From NCBI RefSeq assembly GCF_025370935.1, contig NC_133479.1, positions 830,673 through 894,672 on the forward strand: DNA of 64,000 nt, given 5' to 3'. Under the pieces are notes generated by a model, which was given only the letters and a program-made list of their open reading frames with translations, had not been told where the DNA came from and ran no database searches. Below, one piece after another: positions 10,487-20,065 of this stretch. Source of the stretch: Choristoneura fumiferana (Eukaryota; Arthropoda; Insecta; Lepidoptera; Tortricidae). A program made the position numbers and the translations under genes. Numbering within the stretch: position 1 is the stretch's first letter; each line of letters begins with the position of its first letter.

Positions 10487-10738
10487 CACGCTAGTTATAA
10501 GGCTAGTTACGACGAAAAATACTTACACAAAATTAAATCAAACAAAAACTACAAAGTAAAAAAAAAACAAAGGTCGACTCACGCTTGACCGGTTTTTATG
10601 AGTTGATAACTTGCATTATATATGTATGTTTGTTTATTTAAGATTCGTCACACAGAAAAGACAATGACTCATAATATCATATTCAACGAAAAATAATAGC
10701 AAATTAATAAGCGAGTGGCGCACATGAAAAACATGTTG

Positions 10739-11149
10739 ATCACATGAAGGCACTTGTCCCACCGCCGACGATGAGCGAGAAGCGAGTAGAGCGAGTAACT
10801 AGAAACGAGTGGGCGAGCAGCGAGAAGCGAGTGTAGTTTTGTCGCTCGGCTGTAAGCGAGTGTTCGCGTGCGACGGGCGATTACTCGCTCCACTCGACTC
10901 GCTCGTGCGGGGCGGCCGCCAAGCTAACATCGCTGAGCGAGTATCTATAGCTCAGCGAGTTTTATAGCTCTTGTCGCTGCGACAAAAGATGTAAGAGCGA
11001 GTTCTCGCCGACAGTGTGAACAGCCAGCGATCAAATATTAATATATGTGTCTCTTTTACTCGCACAGGATCTTATATCTTTTGTTCGTTTCTTGAGCAAG
11101 AAAATAGTCGATAGCCAATCGTTTCCTCGCTGGCGGTGAGACAACTGCC
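10739..11149. mobile_element. M-j: GCGAG-rich inverted-repeat element
   Basis: Inverted repeats GGCACTTGTCCCACCGCC (10749-10766) and GGCGGTGAGACAACTGCC (11132-11149, reversed) enclose a CpG-rich interior in which GCGAG or CTCGC recurs many times, including several self-complementary stretches. The 13-bp direct repeat GAAAAACATGTTG occurs at 10726-10738 and 11150-11162 and may be a target duplication. No transposase is present. Confidence 0.6.
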
Positions 11150-12125
11150 GAAAAACATGTTGTATTACTTCATTGACAGTTATTTACAGATTTATTTAGA
11201 GGTTTCGAAAGATTACAGACGAAAATAAAAAAGTTTGACGCTGACGCATTTTTCTTGACTAACATTTTATCTCGCTTTTACGTTCAGAATTAATTCAATT
11301 TAAAAAATACAGACGTTTATTTGTTCCTCTTTTGTAAAATTCAATTATTTGAAATCCAATCCGACCTTTTGAAGGATTTGATTTAATTCGAATAAAAAAC
11401 CGGCCACGTGCCAGTCGGGCTCGCGCACCGAGGGTTCCGTACAAGTGTTAGCCGAGCCGCTCTCCTAAGCAAAAACACAGTGCGAGGTAATTTTAAATGA
11501 TTAATGACATAAAAAGACAGACAGTAAGACAACATTTTAAGAACTCTCTTATTGGTTGGGCCAGAGCTATCTTAATTATTATTAATTCCTCTTAATGGGG
11601 GCCATAAGGCTTGGGCCAATGTCAGTTAAATTAAAGATAAATATATTCTTCTTATTCACGTTGTACGGTGATTGTAGTTTTTGCAACTTGATAGCAAAAT
11701 TCCAGAAACCACGCGGAGACCACTTGCGCATTAAAAAATGTCAGACACGAGAGCAATATAGAATTTTGTGATCACTGTTCACTGTTAAGGTTAATCGCCG
11801 CATAAAACACTATCAAAATTATACTTCAACCAGCCAAAGAAGCAGAAATACCAAAATTAGATATCGTCTACATCCGCCATGTTCGAATGCTACAAATCGA
11901 ATCAGAGCTATCTTTATACCTTTCCAATTTCTAGGACAACCGGAAGTACCCTATCAGTTTTTCGGTTACGGCAATTTGTATGCAGACACCTGGTTACCTG
12001 ACTTTTTACCCTTTTTATCCAATACCTTTAAACGAGGCACGTTTTTACTAGATTAGCAATTATTATGTAAAAACAAAAATAATTAAAAATCATGATTCGA
12101 TCTAGGTTCATTTAACATTTATCAC
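11150..12125. other. Mostly unique non-coding DNA
   Basis: Bases 11393-11470 hold a short interspersed piece (AAAACCGGCCACGTGCCAG, GAGGGTTCCGTACAAG) related to G1. The rest is unique and AT-rich. Confidence 0.45.
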
Positions 12126-12560
12126 TCCTTATAGCCTCAGGGATTTGTGGTAGTCTCTCGCAATGCTTGCGGGAACCCTGTATAGTATAATTTCGGGGAT
12201 CTTGGAAAAGACTCCAAAGATTTTGATGAAATTTGGTATGTAGGGTTTTCGGGGATGAAGAATCGATCTAGCTTGGTCCTATCTCTGGGAAAACGTTTGT
12301 TACCGAGTTTTAGCCCGAGCAAACCTCGGTCGCCCAGGTACTGTTCGTTAATCTTTTAATAGCATTGACTTAGAAATTTGTTTTTTCACTGTTTTAAGGA
12401 GTAACAGACCTGAGTACTTGAATTAATTTCAGCCTGATATCTTCACGCGTTCCTGAGAAAATGGGTCTTGACAGACGGACGGACGGACGGACGGACAACA
12501 ATGTGATCTTATAAGGGTTACGTTTTTCCTTTTTATTGAGACTTTTGAGACCCCTAAAAG
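12126..12560. repeat. Compound of two AGGGTTCCGT-related repeats
   Basis: Bases 12190-12340 (GATTTTGATGAAATTTGGTA, CTCTGGGAAAACG, GAGCAAACCTCGGTCGCCC) are one interspersed family with a diverged piece near 31040-31170. Bases 12380-12560 (CTGAGAAAATGGGTCTTGAC, (GGAC)n, ATAAGGGTTACGTTTTTCC) belong to the wider G group. No gene is present, and the frames across it are repeat. Confidence 0.6.
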
Positions 12561-12599
12561 TTGAGAAAAGTTTAATACAGACCAAACACACAAACATCA

Positions 12600-12760
12600 T
12601 GCCTGTATTCCAAAATGGGGTAGGCAGAGCACACGAAACGTTACCGCTTCGGAGCCACTTTTAGCAATTTTAGGTATAGATAAAAACGGTACAATAGTGA
12701 CTGGTTGCTAGCCTGTCGCCTACGGTATACCTTAACTTATATCCTTTGTCTCCTCTTAGT
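12600..12760 (-). repeat. LINE-like 3' repeat, inverted partner of 7854
   Basis: GCCTGTATTCCAAAATGGGG, CTTCGGAGCCACTTTTAGC and CTAGCCTGTCGCCTACGGTA are the complement of the block at 7854-8000, with scattered differences. Confidence 0.6.
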
Positions 12761-12777
12761 CGTAAGAGGAGTAAGTA

Positions 12778-12877
12778 AGAGTATAAACAAACACCTCTCC
12801 ATTTCTTCCGTGGATGTCGCGATGTCGATCCACGGAAGAAATGGAGAGGTGTTTGTTTGTTTGTTTGTTTATACTCT
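12778..12877. repeat. Long near-perfect hairpin
   Basis: The left arm 12778-12815 (AGAGTATAAACAAACACC to TTCCGTGGAT) pairs perfectly with the right arm 12828-12877, except that the right arm carries 12 extra bases of (CAAA)n expansion. The loop is 12 bases, GTCGCGATGTCG. The right arm continues into TTATTGTACAAAAAGG, the usual 3' end of a LINE-like repeat, so the hairpin may come from head-to-head LINE tails. Confidence 0.85.
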
Positions 12878-13382
12878 TTATTGTACAAAAAGGAAAAACA
12901 AAAATGTTACATAAATAAAAGTTGTGTTAAGTACAAAAGCGGACTTATCCCTGCAGGGATCTCTGCCAGTCAACCTTGTGTTGTTCAGTGTTATTCTAAG
13001 CCGACACCGCACGGGTGATACAGAACAAGTTTTCTTTAATTATAGAGACAAAAACGGGTAGCCTAGCTAGACGTATTGCTCGACGAATTAAACTGTAATA
13101 TTTTCGCAATTTGTTTCCTTCTGATATTTTCCACCCTAGCAACAGGGCAACAGGCAGCGTGTTTTTTCGATTTGTTTGTCCAAAGTTCAGTCCCTTTTAC
13201 AGAATGCTTTCATTACACGGCTTAGTGAGAGCTTTATAATTAAGCCAATGGAACCTTTTACACTAATTCACTCATGGAATCCTTGTACCAACACTACAGG
13301 GTCATTGGGATCAATTTAATCAGTAATAATGATGTATGTTGGACTGAAAGGTCTCCGATGGTTGCTCGGCATAAGATAGTAA
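12878..13382. other. LINE-like tail, then unique DNA
   Basis: Bases 12878-12975 (TTATTGTACAAAAAGG, AGCGGACTTATCCCTGCAGG, GCCAGTCAACC) are the reverse of a LINE 3' end. The remainder is unique non-coding DNA. Confidence 0.45.
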
Positions 13383-13615
13383 AGGAGCGGCCACACCGCT
13401 GCTTAAAAAACGGTGACGGTACGGAATCGCAGTGACACATCGTACCTATGCGCACCGTTCTTATTACATGCTATCCACACCGCTGCTTAAAATACGCAAA
13501 CGGTGCGGAATTGCAGTGACGTGCCGTAAACGTCACGACTTTTGTTCGGTTAAGTCCTGACGTTTACGGCACGTCACTGCGGTTCCGTATTTTAAGCAGC
13601 GGTGTGGCCGCTCCT
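13383..13615. mobile_element. M-b MITE, complete, with TAA target duplication
   Basis: Termini AGGAGCGGCCACACCGCTGC and its complement ending GTGTGGCCGCTCCT enclose nested inverted segments (CGGTACGGAATCGCAGTGAC-like and AAACGTCACGAC-type). TAA lies on both sides (13380-13382 and 13616-13618), as for PIF/Harbinger-type MITEs. A diverged longer copy is at 27631-27938. Confidence 0.8.
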
Positions 13616-13894
13616 TAAAATAGAAACTTTTCTGTTTACATTTTCAAATCCGTCTTTATTTTGGTAAGGTGCAGTCAGCAGCAGAAAAAGATGAGCGGTT
13701 GTGGTGCTCAAAGTAATCTAAACACTATCTTGTTACTTTGGCAGTAGAGTCGTGTGTAGATCATTTTGAACACCATATCCGCTCATCCACTTCATGACTA
13801 TGACTATATATATATGACTTCATGAAATATGGTAAAGAAATGTAGTTTGCATCTAATGCTGTTAACAAAAAGTTCTGTAGACCGCTGCACTATT
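13616..13894. other. Unique DNA with an imperfect inverted repeat
   Basis: GATGAGCGGTTGTGGTGCTC (about 13690) pairs loosely with GAACACCATATCCGCTCATC (about 13770), so a small decayed foldback element is possible. A TATATATA run lies at 13805. Confidence 0.4.
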
Positions 13895-14160
13895 GACGAC
13901 CGGATGGCTAAGTGGTTAGAGAACCTGACTACGAAGCTTGAGGTCCTGGGTTCGATTCCCGGCCGGGGCAGATATTTGTATGGATAATACGAATGTTTTT
14001 TCTCGGGTCTTGGATGTTTAATTATGTATTTAAGTATGTATTTATCTATATAAGTATGTTTATTCGTTTTCTAGTATCCATAGTAACAAGCTTTGCTTAG
14101 TTTGGGACTAGGTCAATTGGTGTCAAGTGTCCCGTGATATTTATTTATTTATTTATTACT
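13895..14160 (+). mobile_element. S2 SINE, near full length
   Basis: A tRNA-derived head has A-box TGGCTAAGTGGTTAGAG (13905-13921) and B-box GGTTCGATTCC (13949-13959). The body has GTTTTTTCTCGGGTCTTGG and TTTGGGACTAGGTCAATTGG, and the tail is (TTTA)n. The acceptor stem is not intact as a tRNA, so this is a pol III-type SINE. Partial copies occur at 1729, 14770 and 19880. Confidence 0.85.
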
Positions 14161-14587
14161 ACAGCACATTTGTGTCCCGTATAATAAAAGATCTAGTATG
14201 GATGCTTCAAACTGTCATACTTTTATAGCAGATACGAATATTTTCTAAAAAAAATATCCAATGCAAAGACCGAGACAAAAAATTGTCATGATCTTTCCGT
14301 CGCTGCTATTCGCACCTGGCCCGCTACTCGGGGTCGTCGACCTCGTCACATGATCGCATGCGCGCGCGCAGGCGACACTTTACGCGGCTCTGGCGTTCGC
14401 AGGATGGCTTAGAGATGGCGGTAATGTGAGCTTTCATCTCCGCTAGACGACATGTCATGTACAACATGTCACAAAATAACCAGTAAAAGATATTATAAAT
14501 TATTAAAGGGAAAATATTGTCAATCCTATTGATCGACTCGACATAGTAAAGTTCTGTACCCTTAGTGTAAGTTTTCGGTTACAAAAC
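14161..14587. other. Non-coding; CpG-rich patch
   Basis: Bases 14290-14420 are CpG-rich (GATCGCATGCGCGCGCGCAG). GACATGTCATGTACAACATGTC-like bases near 14450 form a small palindrome. I find no supported exon. Confidence 0.4.
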
Positions 14588-14712
14588 ACGTCTCGATCGC
14601 GTTCGCGTTAAAATCTCAATATTATGGAAACACGAACTAGCAAACGTTCCGCTAGAGGCGCTGTTCGTGTTTCCATACAAATTGAGATTAAACGCGAACG
14701 CGATCGAGACGT
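14588..14712. mobile_element. M-e: 125-bp palindromic MITE
   Basis: The left arm (ACGTCTCGATCGCGTTCGCG to GGAAACACGAAC, about 14588-14636) pairs almost completely with the right arm (GTTCGTGTTTCCATAC to CGCGATCGAGACGT, about 14663-14712). The loop contains CCGCTAGAGGCGCT. The 64-codon frame beginning at 14667 is therefore not a gene. Confidence 0.8.
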
Positions 14713-14769
14713 TACCTAGTAAGCCGTCGCGTCGTACAACCGGAGTAAGCATAGATTATTATGATTTTG

Positions 14770-14875
14770 ATAACCATTGTGCTCAGTGGTTAGAGAACCT
14801 GACTACGAAGCTTGAGGTCCCAGGTTCGATTCACTGTCGGGGCAGATATTTGTATGAATAAGTTTTTGGGAAAAA
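14770..14875 (+). mobile_element. S2 SINE fragment
   Basis: GCTCAGTGGTTAGAGAACC, ACGAAGCTTGAGGTCCCAGG and GGGGCAGATATTTGTATGAA match the S2 head at 13895. It breaks off soon after the tRNA-like part. Confidence 0.75.
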
Positions 14876-14936
14876 AATATTTTTTAATAGGTACTTGCAA
14901 GCTTTTTTGCTGACTACTTTTCGTCGGCTTTACTTG

Positions 14937-15212
14937 CATTGTCAATCAAACTACATTTGTATACCAAATTTCAAGTTGGTGATATTAACCGTTGAAGAGT
15001 TCCGTCCTGCGGAGACGATCCTGGCCGGACTACCAGGATGTCACTACCAGATTATTGTATTTTCGTAAGTACTTATGCCAAACTTCAAGTCAATCCGACT
15101 ACTGGAAGTTGGTCGAATTCGAATTTAATTACATTACGTTTACTCGTACATTGCATGATTTGACGACAGACAGACAGACAACGGAACAGGTGAAACTAAA
15201 TAAAAGCTTGTA
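14937..15212 (+). mobile_element. H2 Helitron-like repeat, 3' end missing
   Basis: ACCGTTGAAGAGTTCCGTCC, GAGACGATCCTGGCCGGACT, CGACAGACAGACAGACAACG and GGTGAAACTAAATAAAAG appear in the same order, inverted, at 58856-59145. That other copy ends in GCGGGCAACAGCTGG, a Helitron-type terminus that this copy lacks. Confidence 0.65.
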
Positions 15213-15265
15213 AAATTACCAATGTTTGTTCTCAAGTCTCGGGTATTAAAGTATCTATTAGTATA

Positions 15266-15471
15266 CCAGCTTTTGCCCGCGGCTTCGCCCGCGTGAATTT
15301 CAGTTATCGCGCGCTGTTCCCTCGGGAACTGTGCATTTCTTCGAAATAAAACGTAGCCTATGTCACCCTCTGGCCCATAAACAGTCTCTATACCAAAAAA
15401 CACGTCGATCCGTCGCTCCGTTTCGACGGACAAACATACAAACACACACATTGGCATTTATATAGTATGGA
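15266..15471 (-). mobile_element. H1 non-autonomous Helitron
   Basis: On the minus strand it runs from TCCATACTATATAAATGCC-like sequence at 15471 to the hairpin CGGGCGAAGCCGCGGGC and CTGG at 15266. It shows the Helitron rules (TC start, hairpin about 10 bases before CTRR, no target duplication). A 3' CTGG replaces the usual CTAG. The 105-codon minus frame spanning it is element sequence. Confidence 0.8.
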
Positions 15472-16248
15472 TCCCTGGATTTATCAGAGGCGTATATAAT
15501 ACATGTTGTAAGACTCTTTGTCGTTCCGCGGATATTGATATTACATAATAATATATTCTGCGTAATTTACTCTTCAATTTTACTCAAACAGGGTTTGCAT
15601 GTCAATGAAAAAGGTAATGTAATTTTGTAGGGCAGTAAATAATACAGTAATACTACGGTTTTCAAGAATTGTAAGTGACTCTTTATAAAGAACCATAATA
15701 GCCCCCTTTCCGCTTTACGCATTTTTGTCACACCGTGTTGTATTTAATTATCAAGATGATTTATAGCCCTTTCAACTTGGCCTGACCTAAACATCTATCA
15801 CTATACTTATTATGCGTTAAAATCAAACTTGCTTGCTAACGAACCATAACCTTTCTCTCCTCCGTCGGGTCACGCCGATCTGTATTAACATAACGGCGAC
15901 ACAATCCGGTTCAAACCAGTTCAAATTTCAAATTCGGAGACGGTAATGGAATGCCATAAATCACAATAATATGCTTTGAATAGAAAACTTGTGTTTGCAA
16001 ATTTTTCGAAACAACGGGCTTGCTTGACATTGGAAATATAGCTGAAACGTCGATTTTATCATATACCTAGAAGAAAATTGAGAAAATAGAACCAAAAATC
16101 ATATTGTCCCTCTCATTCGTTTGAGACAAAATGCGAGCAAGAGAGTAATATGATTTAGGGTTTTGCTTTTTTTCATTTTCTACGTTTAAATCAATCCGCA
16201 ACATCATGTACACAAATAGAACTTTTGTAACATTTAACGCAATTTTGC
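15472..16248. other. Unique non-coding DNA
   Basis: No repeat family or gene is seen in this AT-rich stretch. Confidence 0.5.
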
Positions 16249-16494
16249 AGGTGGCAGGACCTTGTGCAAGGTCCGCCCGGATTGCTACCTCCATCTTGTG
16301 CTTGCACTGTTGTATTTCGGCATGGAGAGTAAGACAGCCGGTGAAATTACTGGCACTTGAGGTATCCCATCTTAGGCCTCTAGGTTGGCAACGCATCTGC
16401 AATACCCCTGGTGTTGCAGATATTTATGGGCGGTGGTGACCTCTTACCACCAGGAGACCCACTTGTTCGTTTGCCATCCAGTCGAATAAAAAAA
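16249..16494 (+). mobile_element. S1 SINE with internal deletion
   Basis: Same order as at 7031-7308, but CTACCTCCATCTTG joins directly to TGCTTGCACTG near 16297, losing about 30 bases around the CTCGCTAATCCTGCCGTGAA segment. An A-rich tail ends at 16494. Confidence 0.85.
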
Positions 16495-16564
16495 GGAGTG
16501 GAGTTTGAATGAACCAAACTTACGCGACTCGCAACTCAATAAATTACGCTCGTCTGACTTCACC

Positions 16565-16738
16565 CTAAGAACTAGGGATCAGTTTGTCCAATAAAGCGGT
16601 GGCCTGTGGCTCGGCGACAGCGTTTTGGTCAGTGGCCCACTGCGTGACCCGCTTACCTGACAAATAAACCAGTCGAACTGCGCCGGCGCAGGCTAACGGT
16701 GCATCGCGGGCAGTGCAAGCCAAGAGCGGCCGGCGGGA
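16565..16738 (-). other. GC-rich patch, possible exon
   Basis: An isolated CpG-rich block carries an open minus-strand frame of about 60 codons, with residues such as VYLSGKRVTQWATDQNAVA, that resembles no family I know. Within it, CAG/GTAAGC (donor at 16656-16651 on the minus strand) is a good splice-donor match that would end an exon at 16657. The frame also continues past that site to a stop at 16565. Either an exon or a decayed GC-rich repeat would fit. Confidence 0.15.
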
Positions 16739-16739
16739 C

Positions 16740-16923
16740 AATGCAATGCGGGTTTTCACAGACGCGAAATATCGCTAGATGGCGTTAGTGTCGTGAGGTG
16801 CGTTTGACGTTTGCTTGCGATTGGCTCATTTAGTTATTTAACCAATCACGAGCAAACGTCAAACGGACCCCGATACTAACGCCATCTAGCGATCTTTCGC
16901 TTTTCTGAAACCCTCATTGCATT
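16740..16923. mobile_element. M-d palindromic MITE
   Basis: AATGCAATGCGGGTTTTCAC, ATCGCTAGATGGCGTTAGTG and CGTTTGACGTTTGCTTGCG on the left pair with the right half, ending CCCTCATTGCATT. The centre is ATTGGCTCATTTAGTTATT. It also forms the left end of a larger inverted repeat with 17458-17580. Further M-d pieces are at 37655 and 42780. Confidence 0.8.
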
Positions 16924-17457
16924 AACACATTCACTACAGTGCTTTCATTCTAGCATGGTGCGGGTGACACTTAATGCACGTTTCGTTTTACTCAAAAAAA
17001 GTTGCTGCGGTCTAAATAAATGGAAGTATATTTCAGTTGTAGCCTGAATATGACTGACGTAAAATATTTAAACATAAAGAACTATGTTATATAAAACATA
17101 TTTAAGCTATCAGATTTTTATAATCAATTAATTAAATTCAACGCACAATTAAATGAAAAAACGTAATATGCATGAAACGTAACACCAGAAACTCGTTTAG
17201 TGATGGGACCTAATGGATCTTGAGTTATATCGGTACTTATTAATTATTGGTAAGTAACAAATATTCTTTGCAAACTCCGTTTAGCCTTAATTAAGTGGCA
17301 AATAATATTCCAACCTAGAATTTCACTAATATTCTCAATAAAATTAGCGTAATAATCTGATTAATGATGACATTAATTATGATTAAGATTTTAAATTATT
17401 AATTTTCTCGACTCAAGTTTCGACACTTTGACTCTCTAGTCTTGTGATATTGACAGC
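16924..17457. other. AT-rich interior between inverted M-d arms
   Basis: The segment starts with GCATGGTGCGGGTGACA at 16953-16969, the exact complement of 17458-17474, so it forms the core of a foldback structure. The interior has no ORF of note. Confidence 0.5.
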
Positions 17458-17582
17458 TGTCACCCGCACCATGCTACAATGGAAGTACTGTACCAAGAAC
17501 ACAACAGTTGTAATGAGTGTTTTCACAGAGGCGAAATATCACTAGATGGCGTTAGTATCGTGAGGTCCGTTTGACGTTTGAT
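17458..17582 (-). mobile_element. Right arm of an M-d foldback
   Basis: TGTCACCCGCACCATGC, then CACAGAGGCGAAATATCAC, AGATGGCGTTAGTATCGTG and GGTCCGTTTGACGTTTG. It is the inverted counterpart of 16850-16969 with moderate divergence. Confidence 0.7.
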
Positions 17583-17904
17583 GTTGAAGAAAAAGTATTA
17601 ATTTATTTACCAAGTGCATGGTCACTCTGCAATTAAAAGTATAGTTTTACGTTATGATTGTGAACGACACATTTATAATACTGAGGGTTAGGTTGTGTAG
17701 GGTAGCATGTCAAAGACTTTTAATTATTAGTGATATTAATAAAAAACGACTTCTCAGGGTTGCACCGCCCGTATAAAACGGATTAATAGCCATGAGATTG
17801 TGTAAAGAGGACTATGTAGACGTTGTCTAAGCATTCTTTCATCTTTTAGATCTAAAGGTTAACGACCCGCATCAGTTTTTAAATTTACTTTAGCCGATTT
17901 TTTC
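17583..17904. other. Unique AT-rich non-coding DNA
   Basis: Nothing recognisable is seen. Confidence 0.5.
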
Positions 17905-18033
17905 ATTGATTATCCAGGCCGAGTGCGAATTGGGGCTTCCAAACACCCTATAGAATTCCTTCACAGATTAGTGCATGTTTCCTCCCGATGTTTTTGCTTC
18001 ACCATAAAGCTCGTGATTACTAGATAGGCGTTG
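17905..18033 (-). mobile_element. S3 SINE fragment
   Basis: GAGTGCGAATTGGGGCTTCC, TGTTTCCTCCCGATGTTTTT and CACCATAAAGCTCGTG are the complement of the S3 order seen at 32485-32650 (ACGAGCTTTACGGTG, CATCGTGAGGAAACC). Confidence 0.6.
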
Positions 18034-18316
18034 ATTTTTTTTTTTAGGGTTCCGTACCTCAAAAGAATAACCTAAACAACAAAAAGTTGGAAAACGCCCG
18101 ACATTGTCACTTCAAAGTTGAATATCTCAAAAACGGCTGAACCGATTTTGATAAACAAGTCTATGAAACATCGCTAGAAAACTTGCTTTTAAATTTAAAA
18201 AAAACGGCATGCAAATGGGTCCACCCGTTTCAGAGCTACGGTGCCACACACAGACACGCAGACACACATAGCGGTCAAACTTATAACACCCCTCTTTTTG
18301 CGTCGGGGGTTAAAAA
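18034..18316 (+). repeat. G2 repeat, most complete copy
   Basis: Runs from TTAGGGTTCCGTACCTCAAA through CAAAAACGGCTGAACCGA and ACACACATAGCGGTCAAAC to TTTTTGCGTCGGGGGTTAAA. Other copies lie at 652, 9835, 35860 and 53935. No TIRs or coding capacity are visible, so its class remains open. Confidence 0.8.
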
Positions 18317-18365
18317 TGGAACAGAATCACTACATTGACATCGCCATTCACCTCTAACTTCTACC

Positions 18366-18791
18366 AATGAGGGCTATCGTTTTTTGTCTAACTAGATGGC
18401 GCATTGTTGCGTAAGGTTTTTAAGTATGGCTTTCAAAGTCTGTTATTACGGGCGTGAAAACAAGTTTAGATTAAAATCATATTTAATACACCTTAAAACC
18501 GTACCATAAAAAATTTCGAGCATGTCACAGTGTTGCATAGTCCCCGTTTTGTTCGGAAAAAGGGAGGACAAAGGTTTCTGAAAGACAAAACTGTCTCAAA
18601 ACACAGACATTCATTGCCCCGGAACGCATATTTGCCATAATTAATTTCAGATATTGCAAAATATTCAAAAAATTATTCTAATTATAAATAAACCCGCGTA
18701 GCTCATCCAAAAACTATGAGATTTGACATTTCGGAGACCTCACGCTACACTAGCGCCTCTAGTGGCAAATTCATTCGCGATAGCCCTCATT
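18366..18791. mobile_element. M-c MITE copy 1
   Basis: Ends are AATGAGGGCTATCG and CGATAGCCCTCATT, and the interior includes AAGTATGGCTTTCAAAGTC, TTCATTGCCCCGGAACGCAT and ACACTAGCGCCTCTAG. The copy at 54218-54640 matches along its whole length with few differences, so the family moved recently or is constrained. No target duplication is obvious. Confidence 0.85.
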
Positions 18792-19132
18792 CAAATTTAA
18801 CAGTTCGCGGCGCATGCGCACCAGTGTACTTTCTCTTTCACTCTTGAGCAGTCTCTATAAGAACGAGCGAGAGAGAAGAACAATTGCCATTCAAAGAACT
18901 GACAGTAATGACCGACAAGATAATATGTTAATTATGTGTTTGTTGTATGATTAATGAAATATCTACCAGTATTGTTAGCACTTTTTGTGTTCGCGATGGT
19001 TTGTTACAACTTTGGTGAAAAAAAAGTTTGAATTCTAGCACGTGCTTGTAACAGAGAATAAAAAAAAGAGCGATTTCTAATTTCCACGTGGTTGCTTTAC
19101 CTTTGCCACCTTTGGTAGCCGCGTTTTTAGGG
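18792..19132. other. Unique non-coding DNA
   Basis: No repeat family is recognised. Confidence 0.45.
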
Positions 19133-19574
19133 TTCCGGAGCCAAAATGGCAAAAACGGAACCCTTATAGTTTCGTCAAGTCCGTCTGTCTGTCTGTCCGT
19201 CCGTATGTCACAGGCATTTTACTCGAAAACTACAAGATCAATGAAATGTCTTGTCAAAGCCGCTATTTAGTTTTGTAGCTAAATTACAAAAATAAATATT
19301 TATAGTGTGGCACATAGTTCGACAGCTCTTTTGAAAAGATAGTAAGGTTACATGATCGGATATACCGTTTTTGAGTTATTGCCGAAAAACTGCGCTTCTC
19401 ACCAAAAGGACGTAAGTGCCGTGAAGATAGGTCTTTTTCTGGTAATAGATTTTAAGACTGTAGTAAGTGTTTCAATTGTGTTATAACGCACATAATATTA
19501 CTAGATTTTTTTCGTAATGGCTACGGAATCCAATATCTACCAATATCCGACACGCTCTTGGCCGGTTTTTTTTT
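19133..19574 (-). repeat. G1 repeat, long copy
   Basis: Runs from TTTAGGGTTCCGGAGCCAAA through GTCCGTCTGTCTGTCTGTCC, GGACGTAAGTGCCGTGAAG and TAATGGCTACGGAATCC to CACGCTCTTGGCCGG. Both characteristic ends are present. The middle differs from the copy at 44851-45436, so the family has more than one internal sequence. Confidence 0.75.
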
Positions 19575-19596
19575 GACTCGGCCGGCAGTAAGTAAG

Positions 19597-19815
19597 GCCG
19601 TGGATAGGATCTGCCATTAGATCATCATCCCAGCCTATAAACGTTCCATTGCTTGACACAGGCCTCATCTCCGAATGAGAGAGCTTGGGTCGTGATTCCC
19701 ACGCGGGCCCAGTGTGGATTCGGAACTTCACACATTGCTTCGCAGGTTTATGCATTTTCTCACGGTGCTTTTCGGTCACCATAAAACTCATGGTAAATTT
19801 CAAATGTATAGGTAA
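19597..19815 (-). mobile_element. S3 SINE
   Basis: On the minus strand it reads ATGAGTTTTATGGTGACCG, AAACCTGCGAAGCAATGTG, CACACTGGGCCCGCGTGGGA and GATGAGGCCTGTGTCAAGCA, then ATAGGCTGGGATGATGATC. This is the most complete S3 body in the window, with its tRNA-like head missing. Confidence 0.75.
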
Positions 19816-19835
19816 CGATCGATCCTTTGTTCTAT

Positions 19836-20065
19836 TTTTTTAGGGTTCCATACCTCAAAAGGAAAAAATTGAACCCATTATATAATAATAAATATCACGG
19901 GACAATTCACACCAATTGACCTAGTCCCAAAGTAAGCTTAGCAAAGCTTGTGTTATGGGTACTAAGCAACGGATAAATATAATTATATAGATAGATACAT
20001 ACTTAAATACACATTAAACATCCAAGACCCGAGAACAAACATTCGTATTATTCATGCATATGCGT
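19836..20065 (-). mobile_element. G-group scrap followed by S2 SINE
   Basis: Bases 19836-19875 are a short TTAGGGTTCCATACCTCAAA piece. Bases 19880-20065 are S2 in reverse (ATCACGGGACAATTCACACC, CCAAGACCCGAGAACAAAC). The S2 tRNA-like head is missing. Confidence 0.75.

Noticed and set aside
13895..13975. Possible tRNA gene
   Set aside because: A- and B-boxes are intact, but it is the head of an S2 SINE with body and (TTTA)n tail and other copies nearby.
15140..15457. 105-codon minus frame
   Set aside because: It spans the H1 Helitron and host DNA; similar frames recur at each H1 copy.
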